Assembly: GCA_964573255.1 (NCBI GenBank)
Contig: CAZNJB010000016.1
Location: forward strand, 1 to 64,000
Direction of reading: 5' to 3'
DNA: 64,000 nt
Source of the DNA: CAYNUJ01 sp964573255
GTDB lineage: Bacteria; Bacteroidota; Ignavibacteria; Ignavibacteriales; Melioribacteraceae
Shown in pieces: positions 43,215 to 53,167 of this stretch (within the stretch, counting starts at the first letter, position 1; each line of letters opens with the position of its first letter). A model generated the notes under the pieces. That model searched no databases, had not been told where the DNA came from, and saw nothing but the letters and a program-made list of their open reading frames with translations. Position numbers and translations under genes: made by a program.

Positions 43215-45038
43215 TTATTTCTCCAGACCTTTATACATATCTTCAATCAGATTTCTGTAACGTTCCTCAATAACCTTTCGTTTCAATTTCAACGATGGAG
43301 TCATTTCACCCGTTTCAATTGCGAATGGTTTTTCGAGAAGAGTAAATCTTCTAACACGTTCATAGTTGGCAAGTCTCTTTTGGAATTTGGAAAATTCTTT
43401 TTCCATCATATCATAAATTTGCTTCATTTCGATCAATTCCTTTTCGTCGTTATAAGGAATTCTATGAGCATCGGCGTATTCCTTCAATGCTTCGAAATCG
43501 GGAACGACCAAAGCAGTGAGGAACATTCTTCTATCGCCAATAAGAATAAATTGATCGATATATTTACTTGCCAGGAACATATTTTCTATAGGAGTAGGAG
43601 CTATATATTTACCGCCGGAAGTTTTGAACAGATGTTTTTTCCTGTCTGTAATTATCAGAAATCCTTCCGCATCAAATACACCTATATCGCCGGTATGGAG
43701 CCAACCGTCTTTTAATACTTCTTCCGTTTCTTTTTTCTTTTTGAAATAACCTTTCATAATATTCGGACCGTGAGCCAGAATTTCACCGTCCTTAGCAATT
43801 TTAATTTCCACGCCGGGGAAGGGTTTACCGACGGTTCCGAATTTATAATCATCCAATCTATTACAAGCAAGAACAGGAGAACTTTCAGTAAGACCGTAGC
43901 CTTCAATAATTTGAATACCAACGCTCTTAAAGAATTCTCCCAAATTACGGGATAAAGCAGCACCTCCGGAAATAAAGAAACGAAGTCTGCCACCGAATTT
44001 CTGGCGCAATTTTGAATAAACTAATTTATCAGCCAATTTTCTTTTGAGAGTTAAAGAAATCGGTATCGAATCACCGCTGCGGGCAAGGTTCTCATATTCC
44101 CTGCCAATTTCTAAAGCCCAATTGAATATTTTTTGTTTCTTTTCAGGCTGAGATTCAACATTTCTTACAATTCTGCTATGCATTCTTTCGAATAACCGCG
44201 GAACGGCAGTCATAACGGTTGGTTTTACTTCCAATAAATTAGTGGAAATTTTCTCTATACCTTCCGCATAAGCAATTGTTGCACCGCAAGCAAAGGCAGT
44301 GTAATAACCTGCCATCCTTTCGAATATATGACACAACGGCAGGAAGGACAAGAACAAATCCTTTTCCGTCATTTCGAAACATTTATGCGCAGCGTTCACA
44401 TTTGATATTACATTGTAATGTGTAAGCATCACGCCTTTGGGCTCGCCGGTTGTACCGGAAGTATAAATTATTGTGGCTAGAGCATCCTTGTCGGCAATCT
44501 TCAAATTGTCTTTAAATAAATTCGGATTCTCTTTCTGATATTCTTTCCCTTTTGCTTGAACCTGGGAAAAAGTATAAACATTATCGTACTCACTTAAATC
44601 TTCTTCGTTCATTACAACGATGAATTTTAAGTAGTGCAATTTATCTTTAACTTTAAGAACCTTATTCAGATGAAATTTATTGGAAACGATTACTCCAACA
44701 GATTCAGAATCGTTTAAAATATATTGAATTGTATCGGCTGTGGATATTGGATAAAGCGGAACATTAATACCACCGATTCCAATAATAGCCATATCAGAAT
44801 AAACCCACTCCGGTCTGTTCTCCCCAATTATTGCAACTTTATCATCCCTTTTAACGCCCAGTGATAGTAAACCAAAAGCAAATGATTCGGTCTGCTCATA
44901 AACCTCTTTATAACCTATATCTTGATATTTGCCATTGACTTTTTGCATTAAGCATGGCTTGGATTGTTTAGGACCGAAATCATTCATTACGAAATCAAAT
45001 AGTTCTGGTATTGTAGAAAACTCTTTTAATCCGGGCAT
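43215..45038 (-). CDS. fadD: long-chain acyl-CoA synthetase
   Basis: A 607-residue AMP-forming ligase. The P-loop IIYTSGTTGEPKGVMLTH, the core GYGLTESSPVLACN and the hinge HTGDIGVFDAEGFLIITDRKK are all intact. It activates fatty acids to acyl-CoA with ATP. It is of the ACSL/FAA1 type (AMP-dependent synthetase). It appears to be a single-gene unit with a strong terminator, divergent from the DedA-like gene. The exact chain length is not visible. Confidence 0.93.
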   Translation of the reverse strand: MPGLKEFSTIPELFDFVMNDFGPKQSKPCLMQKVNGKYQDIGYKEVYEQTESFAFGLLSLGVKRDDKVAIIGENRPEWVYSDMAIIGIGGINVPLYPISTADTIQYILNDSESVGVIVSNKFHLNKVLKVKDKLHYLKFIVVMNEEDLSEYDNVYTFSQVQAKGKEYQKENPNLFKDNLKIADKDALATIIYTSGTTGEPKGVMLTHYNVISNVNAAHKCFEMTEKDLFLSFLPLCHIFERMAGYYTAFACGATIAYAEGIEKISTNLLEVKPTVMTAVPRLFERMHSRIVRNVESQPEKKQKIFNWALEIGREYENLARSGDSIPISLTLKRKLADKLVYSKLRQKFGGRLRFFISGGAALSRNLGEFFKSVGIQIIEGYGLTESSPVLACNRLDDYKFGTVGKPFPGVEIKIAKDGEILAHGPNIMKGYFKKKKETEEVLKDGWLHTGDIGVFDAEGFLIITDRKKHLFKTSGGKYIAPTPIENMFLASKYIDQFILIGDRRMFLTALVVPDFEALKEYADAHRIPYNDEKELIEMKQIYDMMEKEFSKFQKRLANYERVRRFTLLEKPFAIETGEMTPSLKLKRKVIEERYRNLIEDMYKGLEK

Positions 45039-45379
45039 ATGTATCTCCTATTTTATTCTTGAATTCAATTTAACTTTCATTCAAAAAAAATGCAAGTTGT
45101 TTTTCATCTATATTATTTTAAAACAATCCCCTAAAAAAACGCTAATACAGGCTCCAATCGCCCAAAACAGACCAATGATGGGCATATATAAATAAAACGT
45201 GATTTCTCATTTTGCTAATTTGTGAAACTTTCTTATAAAAATCTCAATTAAATAAGGATTTTCGATTTTTAGTTCATTAATAAAGACAATTACTTAATAA
45301 ATACAGAACAATTCATGATTTACAATTTCAAGAATTATTGTTTTTTCCTTATACTTGCACTTTCAATTTAAAGGTATTG
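45039..45379. other. divergent control region
   Basis: This is a 341-bp AT-rich stretch between the acyl-CoA synthetase and DedA-like genes. TATACTTG at about 45,353 is a possible -7-type box (TAnnTTTG of Bacteroidota promoters) for the plus-strand gene. No strong dyad or reading frame was seen. Confidence 0.3.
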
Positions 45380-45994
45380 ATGAAGTATATCAGACAACTT
45401 TACGATTGGGTTTTGCATTGGGCTGATACGCCCTACGGACCGGCGGCGCTTTTCGTTTTAGCGTTTGCCGAATCATCTTTTTTTCCCATACCTCCCGATG
45501 CATTATTAATTGCTTTGGTTTTGGGTTCGCAGTCGAAAGCCTTTAAGTTTGCAACTACCGCAACACTCGCTTCGGTTATGGGAGCGTTAGTCGGTTATGC
45601 AATCGGTTATTTTATTTGGTGGCAAAGTCCAAACGAATTCTCTTCGGTGGCAAATTTCTTTTTTGCAAATGTTCCCGGTTTCACTCATCAATTATTCGAT
45701 AAAGTAAAACACCTTTACGATGAATGGAATTTTTGGATAATCTTTACAGCCGGATTCACACCGATTCCATATAAAGTTTTTACGATTTCCGGAGGAGCGT
45801 TTCAAATAAGTTTGCCAATGTTCATACTGGCTTCCATAATTAGCCGTGCAAGCAGGTTTTTCCTCGTCGCTTTTCTAATTTGGAAATTCGGGGAACAGAT
45901 AAAAGGCTTTATCGATAAGTACTTCAACGCGTTAGCTATTTTGTTTACCATTCTGTTAATTGGCGGATTCGCTGCCATTAAATACTTGTTTTAG
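45380..45994 (+). CDS. DedA/YqaA-family (VTT) inner-membrane protein
   Basis: A 204-residue membrane protein with about five helices. The VTT core is visible: ALFVLAFAESSFFPIPPDALLIALVLG and FTAGFTPIPYKVFTISGGAFQ, with the conserved Pro and Gly residues. Members of the superfamily act in lipid flipping or membrane homeostasis. The start at 45,380 is chosen because AAAGG precedes it; an ATG 14 codons upstream lacks one. Confidence 0.88.
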   Translation: MKYIRQLYDWVLHWADTPYGPAALFVLAFAESSFFPIPPDALLIALVLGSQSKAFKFATTATLASVMGALVGYAIGYFIWWQSPNEFSSVANFFFANVPGFTHQLFDKVKHLYDEWNFWIIFTAGFTPIPYKVFTISGGAFQISLPMFILASIISRASRFFLVAFLIWKFGEQIKGFIDKYFNALAILFTILLIGGFAAIKYLF

Positions 45995-46735
45995 ATAGAA
46001 CACGGATTACACTGATTGCACAGATTTACACGGATGACTACTTTAACGGCGAATACAAAAATAATTTAGAATTGAAAATTTAACATTAAAAATTCACAAC
46101 CGTCATCCATCCCAAATTGCATTTTCAGTCAGTCATTCATACTACTCTATTAACATTCAATTTAAGTACGGATATTAATAATAAATAGAACAACGCAAGA
46201 AGTAACTTTTGCAATGAATTATTATCCGAGAAAAGCATTTCGTACTTACCCTGCTTTGAAGTGTTTGTAATTGTTTTAATAGATAAGGCTATTAATTACA
46301 ATTTGAGAAAAAAACATTTATTTTGGTTACTATTGTATGTAATAACCTGTTAACTCAGTAATTAGTTTGAATCCCTTTAGATAATAAGGTTTAACAAAAA
46401 TTTAAATTTTATCATTTCCAATTATATTGCAGCTATCTTTTCTCTCATTCATCCATTAAGTGTATTGCATTAGAACAATTGTTCTTCTGCAATTGCTTTG
46501 TCATTCCGAGTTACAACCCGTAACACCCTGTTTCTATTTACACCATCTATTTTTTTAGATAAAATGTAAAACTCGAAAAATCAACTTGCACAAACCGAAT
46601 TGTAAAATTGTTTTACTTTTTTTCGGCTTAGCCGCTTTTTATGAGATAAAAGTGGTGATAAAATAATCCGCACATATCACAATATATCAGTGCTCATCAG
46701 CGTCCCATCATCCCCTCCCCAATTTCCAATCAACC
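45995..46735. other. long gene-free stretch with a short repeat
   Basis: This 740-bp stretch has no plausible gene. It begins with a short internally repeated element (46,000-46,036), and further on holds small dyads (GTAAAA-TTG-TTTTAC at about 46,600; CGGC-TTA-GCCG at about 46,625). The DNA from 46,480 to 46,735 is less AT-rich than the rest and contains a run of pyrimidine-rich text. No tRNA, CRISPR or IS end was found. Confidence 0.5.
46000..46036. repeat. ACACGGATT/CACAGATT-type intergenic element
   Basis: ACACGGATTACACTGATT is followed directly by GCACAGATTTACACGGAT, so related 17-19-bp units occur in tandem. Similar ACACGGATTACACAGATT text occurs in dispersed intergenic repeats of many Bacteroidota, Chlorobiota and Planctomycetes. 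Only one copy lies in this window. Confidence 0.5.
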
Positions 46736-46763
46736 ATAAAAAAAAGCCGGGCTTTCACCCGGC
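46736..46763 (-). terminator. Rho-independent terminator of the transketolase operon
   Basis: GCCGGG-TGAAAG-CCCGGC on the minus strand is followed by eight T. It lies about 50 bp past the transketolase stop. Confidence 0.93.
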
Positions 46764-46814
46764 TTCTTCTCGCTTTTAATTTCTAGTTTTCTAGTTTCTT
46801 CTCTCTAGTCTAAA

Positions 46815-48782
46815 TTATTTCAGCTTATCGATAATCGCTTCAGCTGTGATACCATATTTTTCGTACAATATTTTGTATGGCGCCGAAGCCCCGAATTTTT
46901 CGATACTTACAACATCAGTAGCGTATTTATGCCATCCGTGGGATACTCCCGCTTCAATTGCTATTCGTTTATCAACACTCGAAGGGAGTACCGAATTTTT
47001 ATATTCGTCCGATTGCATTTCGAACAATTCGAAACTGGGCATACTAACCACCCTTATTCCTTTGCCTTCGGCTTCCAATTTTTCCGCGGCATCCAAAGCA
47101 ATTTCAACTTCCGAGCCAGTAGCAATTATAATTGCATCAATATTTCCGGTAGCTTCCTTCAATATGTAAGCGCCATTTAATGCTCCTTCTGCAGATGCAT
47201 ATTTGTTTCTATCGATCACAGTTAATTTTTGACGAGTCAGAATTAATGCAGTCGGAGATTTATCGTTACGCAGGGCTGCTTTCCAAGCATAAATGGTTTC
47301 GTTTGCATCAGCCGGACGAATAACTACTAATCCCGGAATGGCTCTTAATGAACTTAAATGCTCAATAGGTTGATGAGTGGGACCGTCCTCTCCCAATCCG
47401 ATACTATCGTGAGTAAAAACGTATATAGGACGTAAATGAGATAACGAGGCAAGACGTATTGCCGGACGGAGATAATCCGAAAAGACTAAGAATGTTCCGC
47501 CAAAAGGAATCAATCCGCCGTAATAACAAATGCCGTTCATAATGCTCGCCATTCCGTGCTCACGAATTCCGAAATGGAAATTTCTTCCCCCGTAATTCTC
47601 CGGTGAAAAGTCCACATCACTTTTTATATAAGTATTATTGGAAGGAGCTAAATCTGCTGAGCCCCCAATCAATTGCGGTACTTTACCCGCAATGGAATTT
47701 ATTACCGCTCCGCTTGCCGAACGGGTTGCAACAGCTTCTCCGTAATTTGTAAATTCATCTACATCCACTTCGATAGCACCGCCGTCAAACATCTTTTTAA
47801 GCAACTCGGCGTCTTCGGGATATTTATTAGAATATTCTTCGAATAATTTTTCCCATTCTTCAAAAACTTTTGCGCCTTTCTTTTTTACTTCGGCAAAGTG
47901 CTCTGCAACTTCATTCGGAACGTAAAAATCTTCCTCGTAATTCCATCCGAGATTTTCTTTTGTTAATTTTATTTCTTCAACTCCTAAAGGAGCGCCGTGT
48001 ACACCGGCAGTATCTTGTTTATTGGGGCTACCGTAGCCGATGTGAGTATCGGTAATAATAATAGATGGTTTGCCCGTTTCTGCTTTCGCATTCTCAACAG
48101 CGTTCCTCAATTGATCAAAATCGTTTACATCGGTAACGTGCTGAACGTGCCAACCGTAGGCTTCAAATCTTTTGGCTACGTCTTCACTCATCGCTAAATC
48201 CAATGAACCGTCTATCGTGATATGATTATTGTCATAAAAGACAATCAAACTATCCAATTTATTGTGCCCCGCAAAAGAACAAGTCTCATGCGTTACACCT
48301 TCCATCAAATCACCGTCCGAAGCAATGACGTAAATGAAATGGTCTATCAATTTTATATCGTCTTTATTGAATTTGGCAGCAAGATATTTTTGCGCAACAG
48401 CCATGCCTATTGCATTTGAAAGTCCTTGCCCCAGAGGACCGGTAGTGGTTTCCACACCTTCAGTCAACCCGAACTCAGGATGCCCCGGTGTAATACTTCC
48501 ATACTGCCGGAAATTTTTCAAATCATCGAGAGATACATTATATCCCGAAAGATGCAGTAAAGAATAGAGGAGCATACTTCCGTGTCCCGCCGAAAGTACG
48601 AAACGATCTCGGTTAAGCCACTTCGGCTGGGCGGGATTGTGGTTCATAATTTCTTTATATAAAAGATATCCGATAGGCGCACACCCCATCGGCATACCCG
48701 GGTGACCTGAGTTTGCTTTTTGTACTCCATCAATCGCTAAAAATCGTATTGTATTAACGCTCAATTGTTCAATAGAAGACAT
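46815..48782 (-). CDS. tkt: transketolase
   Basis: A 655-residue thiamine-diphosphate enzyme of the non-oxidative pentose phosphate pathway, of normal length. The TPP motif ASDGDLMEGVTHE, the substrate-binding HDSIGLGEDGPTHQP and the N-terminal KANSGHPGMPMG are all intact. It is the last gene of an operon with two small proteins and ends at a strong terminator. Confidence 0.97.
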   Translation of the reverse strand: MSSIEQLSVNTIRFLAIDGVQKANSGHPGMPMGCAPIGYLLYKEIMNHNPAQPKWLNRDRFVLSAGHGSMLLYSLLHLSGYNVSLDDLKNFRQYGSITPGHPEFGLTEGVETTTGPLGQGLSNAIGMAVAQKYLAAKFNKDDIKLIDHFIYVIASDGDLMEGVTHETCSFAGHNKLDSLIVFYDNNHITIDGSLDLAMSEDVAKRFEAYGWHVQHVTDVNDFDQLRNAVENAKAETGKPSIIITDTHIGYGSPNKQDTAGVHGAPLGVEEIKLTKENLGWNYEEDFYVPNEVAEHFAEVKKKGAKVFEEWEKLFEEYSNKYPEDAELLKKMFDGGAIEVDVDEFTNYGEAVATRSASGAVINSIAGKVPQLIGGSADLAPSNNTYIKSDVDFSPENYGGRNFHFGIREHGMASIMNGICYYGGLIPFGGTFLVFSDYLRPAIRLASLSHLRPIYVFTHDSIGLGEDGPTHQPIEHLSSLRAIPGLVVIRPADANETIYAWKAALRNDKSPTALILTRQKLTVIDRNKYASAEGALNGAYILKEATGNIDAIIIATGSEVEIALDAAEKLEAEGKGIRVVSMPSFELFEMQSDEYKNSVLPSSVDKRIAIEAGVSHGWHKYATDVVSIEKFGASAPYKILYEKYGITAEAIIDKLK

Positions 48783-48792
48783 TCTCTCACTC

Positions 48793-49137
48793 CTAAAATA
48801 ATTTGTTCATAATGATTTTTCCGTCAACTACCGGAGTAACGCAAATCAAAGGATTGTCCGGCAGATCGAACGCTTGGAAGATGCCTCCGTATAATTCTTT
48901 TTGCATTCCGCGTTCTTCTAATTTTGCAAATTTATTGTAAGTCATATAAGAACCGGACGGACTTACTGGAGCGGCAAATTCTTCCGCATCCATAAAATCC
49001 GTTTGAACTTGAGATTGAAGGAATTCAATCTTTTCCCTATCCGTTCCCGCAGTGGAATATGACTTTGCTCTAAACTTTGTAACTCTTCCGTCTTGAATTA
49101 TTACAAAGATATTAAGTATTGTTTCCAGATTGTTCAA
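48793..49137 (-). CDS. hypothetical small protein upstream of transketolase
   Basis: A 114-residue protein without signal or helix. The start is a TTG inside the upstream membrane-protein gene (26-bp overlap), and no good ATG exists until mid-gene. The mature part (KIEFLQSQVQTDFMDAEEFAAPVSPSGSYMTYNKFAKLEERG) shows no known motif. Spacing to tkt is 10 bp, so it belongs to the operon. Function unknown. Confidence 0.6.
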   Translation of the reverse strand: MNNLETILNIFVIIQDGRVTKFRAKSYSTAGTDREKIEFLQSQVQTDFMDAEEFAAPVSPSGSYMTYNKFAKLEERGMQKELYGGIFQAFDLPDNPLICVTPVVDGKIIMNKLF

Positions 49138-49804
49138 CTTTTTCTTCTTTTTCGGTTCTATTAGTTATAATAAAATATGCAACTGCTAAAGCTAAAATAA
49201 CTGCTTGTTTACACATTAAGCTTTCAATTGCGGTTCTGTACTCTTCGAACAACATTCTTGCTGTAAAAGCCGGAACGAATGTTAAATAAAATCCAAACAT
49301 TAAAGATAATGATAATTTCTTTTTAAGTTTTGTTTTTAATCCTTTATGACGTACAGCCAAAATTATTAAAGTTGCTAAAATTGGGATATAATAGATTATT
49401 CCATATATATATCCGAGCGGATAGTTATAAATAGCATAAAGCACAGTACACTTTGTAACGAAAAATTCTTCCAGGAGAAGCGGATAATAAACCACAAAGA
49501 ACAAAGCAGGTAAATATATTACCGGTGTCCACTTGAAGTCCATTTCGTAAAATTGCAGAACCAAATAAAGCCCTAAGGGAGGTAAAAACGTTATTACCGC
49601 AAAAGCCGAATAAATAACCGCTTGACTATTAGCGCCCAAATAACATATAATAAATTCAATTAATTGATACATCAAGAGAAGAAGAATGAGACGTATTGCC
49701 GTTTTGTTCACTTCATTCTTCTCTCCGAATATCAATACATTTATCAAAAGAACAAGTTCTATACAAGCAATAAACAACGAACCGAAACCAGCAAAATCTT
49801 CCAT
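49112..49804 (-). CDS. seven-helix membrane protein, unknown
   Basis: A 230-residue protein with about seven helices, resembling the membrane sensor part of some histidine kinases but lacking any kinase domain. It is followed by the overlapping small protein and transketolase. The tail (RTEKEEKVEQSGNNT) is cytoplasmic and polar. A sensor or structural role cannot be chosen from sequence. Confidence 0.7.
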   Translation of the reverse strand: MEDFAGFGSLFIACIELVLLINVLIFGEKNEVNKTAIRLILLLLMYQLIEFIICYLGANSQAVIYSAFAVITFLPPLGLYLVLQFYEMDFKWTPVIYLPALFFVVYYPLLLEEFFVTKCTVLYAIYNYPLGYIYGIIYYIPILATLIILAVRHKGLKTKLKKKLSLSLMFGFYLTFVPAFTARMLFEEYRTAIESLMCKQAVILALAVAYFIITNRTEKEEKVEQSGNNT

Positions 49805-49986
49805 ACTTATTCCATATTTTGTTTAGTAAATATTCCGATAATCAATAATTGTTTCTTTATTCAATGTATTTATTTTTCTGCAATACTTCGAGAACAAAAA
49901 ACGTTTTAATCTTCACAAAAAAATCTCAAAATCATCAGTGAAAATGACATTCTAAAAATTTTGATTTTCCAAGCAATCCGGCAGTA

Positions 49987-50289
49987 CTACTTTCTATTTA
50001 TCTCAACAATATCAATTATGTTTCCCCACATGTGGTAATCCACCTGCACATCAGCATACTTATAAAGAAACGAAACGTTTAAACTGTCCACACGAAATTC
50101 TTCGGGTAAATTTCGAGGATCGAGATGGCGGTTGTCATTGGTAATTATTCCGTAGAATCCGCCTTCTAAATTAATGTAGAGAACCATTCCTTCTGCATAT
50201 TCAATACCACTTGATTCGTTCATTAAAATATCACAGCCTCCCGCTAAAATAATTAACAGGAGGCTGAATAGTGTGAAATATCTCTTCAT
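49987..50289 (-). CDS. small lipoprotein coupled to fumC
   Basis: A 100-residue lipoprotein (signal ending LAGGC). The mature part has a beta-rich pattern (GMVLYINLEGGFYGIITNDN). The start at 50,289 lies one base past the fumC stop, so translation is coupled; an upstream in-frame start would lie inside fumC and precede the signal. Homologous short lipoproteins of this kind are not recognised. Confidence 0.7.
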   Translation of the reverse strand: MKRYFTLFSLLLIILAGGCDILMNESSGIEYAEGMVLYINLEGGFYGIITNDNRHLDPRNLPEEFRVDSLNVSFLYKYADVQVDYHMWGNIIDIVEINRK

Positions 50290-50290
50290 T

Positions 50291-51682
50291 TTATTCTTTA
50301 GGTCCCAGCATGTTTTCAGGACGCACAAATTCGTCGAATTGTTCTTCGGTAAGAATACCCAAATCAACCGCAGCCTGCTTCAAAGTAGTGTTCTCTGCAA
50401 AGGCTTTCTTCGCAATCTTAGCCGCATTGTCGTATCCTACGTGCGGATTCAACGCAGTTACGAGCATCAAAGAATTGTTAAGGAAGAAATCAATCTTATC
50501 TTTATTTGCTTGAATACCTACAACGGCTTTATCGGTAAAGCTTTCACAGGCGTCTGCAAGCAGACGAATAGACTGAAGCAGATTGTAAATCATTACCGGT
50601 TTGTAAACGTTTAATTCGAAATTACCGCTTGCACCCGCAAAATTAATTGTAGCGTCGTTGCCCATAACTTGAGTGCAAACCATAGTCATTGCTTCGGCTT
50701 GAGTCGGGTTAACTTTACCCGGCATAATTGAACTGCCCGGTTCATTTGCAGGCAAGGAAATTTCTCCTATACCGCAACGAGGACCGGAACCGAGCCAACG
50801 AATATCGTTTGCTATCTTCATTAAAGAAGCAGCCAAAGTTTTCATCACACCGCTGGCTTCAACAATTGCATCGTGTGCTGCCAGAGCCTCAAACTTGTTC
50901 GGAGCTGATTTGAATTCGAGTCCGGTAATTTCCGAAATTTTCTTCGCGGCTAATTCAGCAAAATCTTTATGAGTGTTTAAGCCCGTACCTACTGCCGTTC
51001 CGCCCAACGCCAATTCGGAAAGTCTCGGCAGGCATCCTTTTATTCTATCCAATCCGTTATCAAGCTGCTGAACGTATCCGCTGAATTCCTGACCCAAAGT
51101 CAGCGGTACTGCATCCATTAAATGCGTTCTGCCTATTTTAATAATATCCTTGAACTCCTCTGCCTTTTCGGCTAAAGCATCGCGCAGCTTTTTAACCATT
51201 GGGATTAATCTTCTGTTAATTTCCTCTACGGCGGAAATGTGCATTGCAGTCGGGAATGTATCATTGGAAGACTGTGCTTTATTCACATCATCATTGGGAT
51301 GAATCGGCTTCTTGCTTCCCAATTCCCCACCGGCAATTTCAATAGCACGATTCGCAATCACTTCGTTTGTGTTCATATTGGTTTGTGTTCCGCTTCCAGT
51401 CTGCCATATTACCAAAGGGAAATGATCGTCAAGTTTTCCTTCAATAACTTCATCGGCAGCTTGAACGATTAAATCCGCTTTTTCCGCGGGAAGAACTCCC
51501 AATTCCTTATTAGCCAAAGCGGCTGCTTTTTTCAATATACCTAAAGCTCTAATCAACTCTCTCGGCATTCTTTCATAACCGATCTTAAAATTCATCAACG
51601 ATCTTGCGGTTTGCGCGCCGTAATATTTATCGGCGGGAACCTTAACTTCACCCATGGTATCCGTTTCAATTCTGTATTCCAT
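50291..51682 (-). CDS. fumC: class II fumarate hydratase
   Basis: A 463-residue enzyme of the TCA cycle, converting fumarate to malate without an iron-sulfur cluster. The family signature [11 protein letters not shown], the GSGTQTNMN loop and the catalytic-site region [23 protein letters not shown] block are intact. It is of normal length. Its operon contains only the downstream lipoprotein. Confidence 0.97.
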   Translation of the reverse strand: MEYRIETDTMGEVKVPADKYYGAQTARSLMNFKIGYERMPRELIRALGILKKAAALANKELGVLPAEKADLIVQAADEVIEGKLDDHFPLVIWQTGSGTQTNMNTNEVIANRAIEIAGGELGSKKPIHPNDDVNKAQSSNDTFPTAMHISAVEEINRRLIPMVKKLRDALAEKAEEFKDIIKIGRTHLMDAVPLTLGQEFSGYVQQLDNGLDRIKGCLPRLSELALGGTAVGTGLNTHKDFAELAAKKISEITGLEFKSAPNKFEALAAHDAIVEASGVMKTLAASLMKIANDIRWLGSGPRCGIGEISLPANEPGSSIMPGKVNPTQAEAMTMVCTQVMGNDATINFAGASGNFELNVYKPVMIYNLLQSIRLLADACESFTDKAVVGIQANKDKIDFFLNNSLMLVTALNPHVGYDNAAKIAKKAFAENTTLKQAAVDLGILTEEQFDEFVRPENMLGPKE

Positions 51683-51826
51683 TTTAATCTCCGAAATTAA
51701 TTTTCTGTCGTAAAGAAAATTAAATTATATGCGGGTTAATATCAATTGGAAAAAGGGAATAAATGGAAGGATCTCAGCAAAAATCTAAAAAGATGTAATA
51801 TTTACTGGGGTTAAACAATTTCTCCC

Positions 51827-51854
51827 TTCAAATATTTACAATTTAATATTTGAA
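51827..51854. promoter_or_regulatory. dyad upstream of fumC
   Basis: TTCAAATATT and AATATTTGAA are perfect 10-bp arms separated by 8 bp, with CCC/GGG flanks 1-4 bases further out. It lies about 145 bp upstream of the fumC start and 95 bp past the next gene's stop, so it could be an operator or a weak terminator. Confidence 0.35.
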
Positions 51855-51949
51855 TGAGGGCTATAGTATTTAATTATGAATATCAGTAAGAAGTGGTAAT
51901 TACAAATTTTGTCAATGTTTTATTATCAAAAAGAAAAACGTTTTACTTA

Positions 51950-52459
51950 TTATATTATTAAGCGAGAAAACAAAATAAAAAAAATGAAAATTATTGATAC
52001 TAAAGCATAACTGATTTGAAGGATTTCAAATAAATACGGTTTATCTTCTTTGGATATGGTAAATCTTTCAAAACAAATTCTGTCTGTTAAAAAGCTAATC
52101 ATAAGTGCCGAAATCGTATACGTTGCTACCATTAGCGCAAGAATTATTCCTGAAGATACACTAAATAGAGCGAGCAAAATAAGTATTAAGAATGACAAAT
52201 AAAGAGGTATAGAATCTAACCAATATCTCTTATTTCCATTTTGCTTATTTGCTTCCCCCATTTCCAAAATTTTATTTAGCTTATTTTGGATTGCGGGGGT
52301 ATCCAAATCCGCATTATCAGGTAACCCCAATTTACTTTTTATCTCTTTTTTGATAAGAGCGAAATTCTCCGGATTCATTTCTCGATCTATTCTAAAATAG
52401 ATATCAACCAGTTGGTATGCTGAATATTTCGAATAATCCGGTATATACTTCTTTCCCAT
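51950..52459 (-). CDS. membrane protein with three helices, unknown
   Basis: A 169-residue protein. The first 75 residues are polar and helical (YSKYSAYQLVDIYFRIDREMNPENFALIKKEIKSKLGL); the rest has about three helices. The N-terminal part reads like a short helical scaffold. It was not assigned to a family. It follows the DUF6884-like gene with a 46-bp gap. Confidence 0.6.
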   Translation of the reverse strand: MGKKYIPDYSKYSAYQLVDIYFRIDREMNPENFALIKKEIKSKLGLPDNADLDTPAIQNKLNKILEMGEANKQNGNKRYWLDSIPLYLSFLILILLALFSVSSGIILALMVATYTISALMISFLTDRICFERFTISKEDKPYLFEILQISYALVSIIFIFFILFSRLII

Positions 52460-52505
52460 TATTGATAGTGTTATTATATATTAAAATAAACCACGTATAA
52501 TTCTT

Positions 52506-52892
52506 CTATTGTAAGTATACAATCTTAATCTCGGCTCCGGCTTTTGCGGATGCGGATTTAATACAATCCAAATATTGCTTTAAGTTTTCATCTTCCGAAA
52601 CCTTCCTCGAGAAAAAGATAATATCTTTTACGCCAAGAGACTTCAACTGATCTGCAACTTTATTTGATAATTCGGGGACTTCCGAAGGCTGTAAAAGATG
52701 ATCATAATACGGAATTGGAGCATTCGCCTCAAGAATTCCGTATTTTCCGGAAAGTATTAAAAACTTAAACTCTAAACTCATTGCTGCAATGTAAACTGAC
52801 TTTATTCGATGACTCCAATAGCGTTGAACGGCGGGCATTTCCCCATCCGCCCTATCTTTTTTAGCAGAACAATAAGTGCAGAAAACGGTCAT
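52506..52892 (-). CDS. DUF6884-like protein
   Basis: A 128-residue soluble protein. The early CTYCSAKKDR, the AAMSLEFKFLILSGKYGILEANAPIPYYDHLL block and the helix FFSRKV... follow the pattern of DUF6884 (a YaaA-related group). Two Cys at the N terminus may bind metal. Function unknown. AAAGG lies suitably before the ATG. Confidence 0.7.
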   Translation of the reverse strand: MTVFCTYCSAKKDRADGEMPAVQRYWSHRIKSVYIAAMSLEFKFLILSGKYGILEANAPIPYYDHLLQPSEVPELSNKVADQLKSLGVKDIIFFSRKVSEDENLKQYLDCIKSASAKAGAEIKIVYLQ

Positions 52893-53167
52893 AGTAAATC
52901 CCTTTAGTTATATTCAATCGGTCAATTAATACTTCATTTAACATTAATTATTTCAATAGAATGCTCATAGAATTTTCAATTCGTTTGAACAGATACCTTT
53001 TACCGGAGCTTTGAAATAAATCATTTTAATTCATTCTATTTTTAATTATAACCGGTGTTTAAATTAAATACCTCCAGTATTTAATTCAAATAACGCAATG
53101 CTTTCCACTATTAGGTAAACTTTATATGTTAATTATCAAAATAGTAATCGTATAGAGTTTATGTTTT

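Noticed and set aside
46619..46640. CGGC-TTA-GCCG followed by CTTTTT as a plus-strand terminator
   Set aside because: The stem has only four pairs and no plus-strand gene ends nearby.
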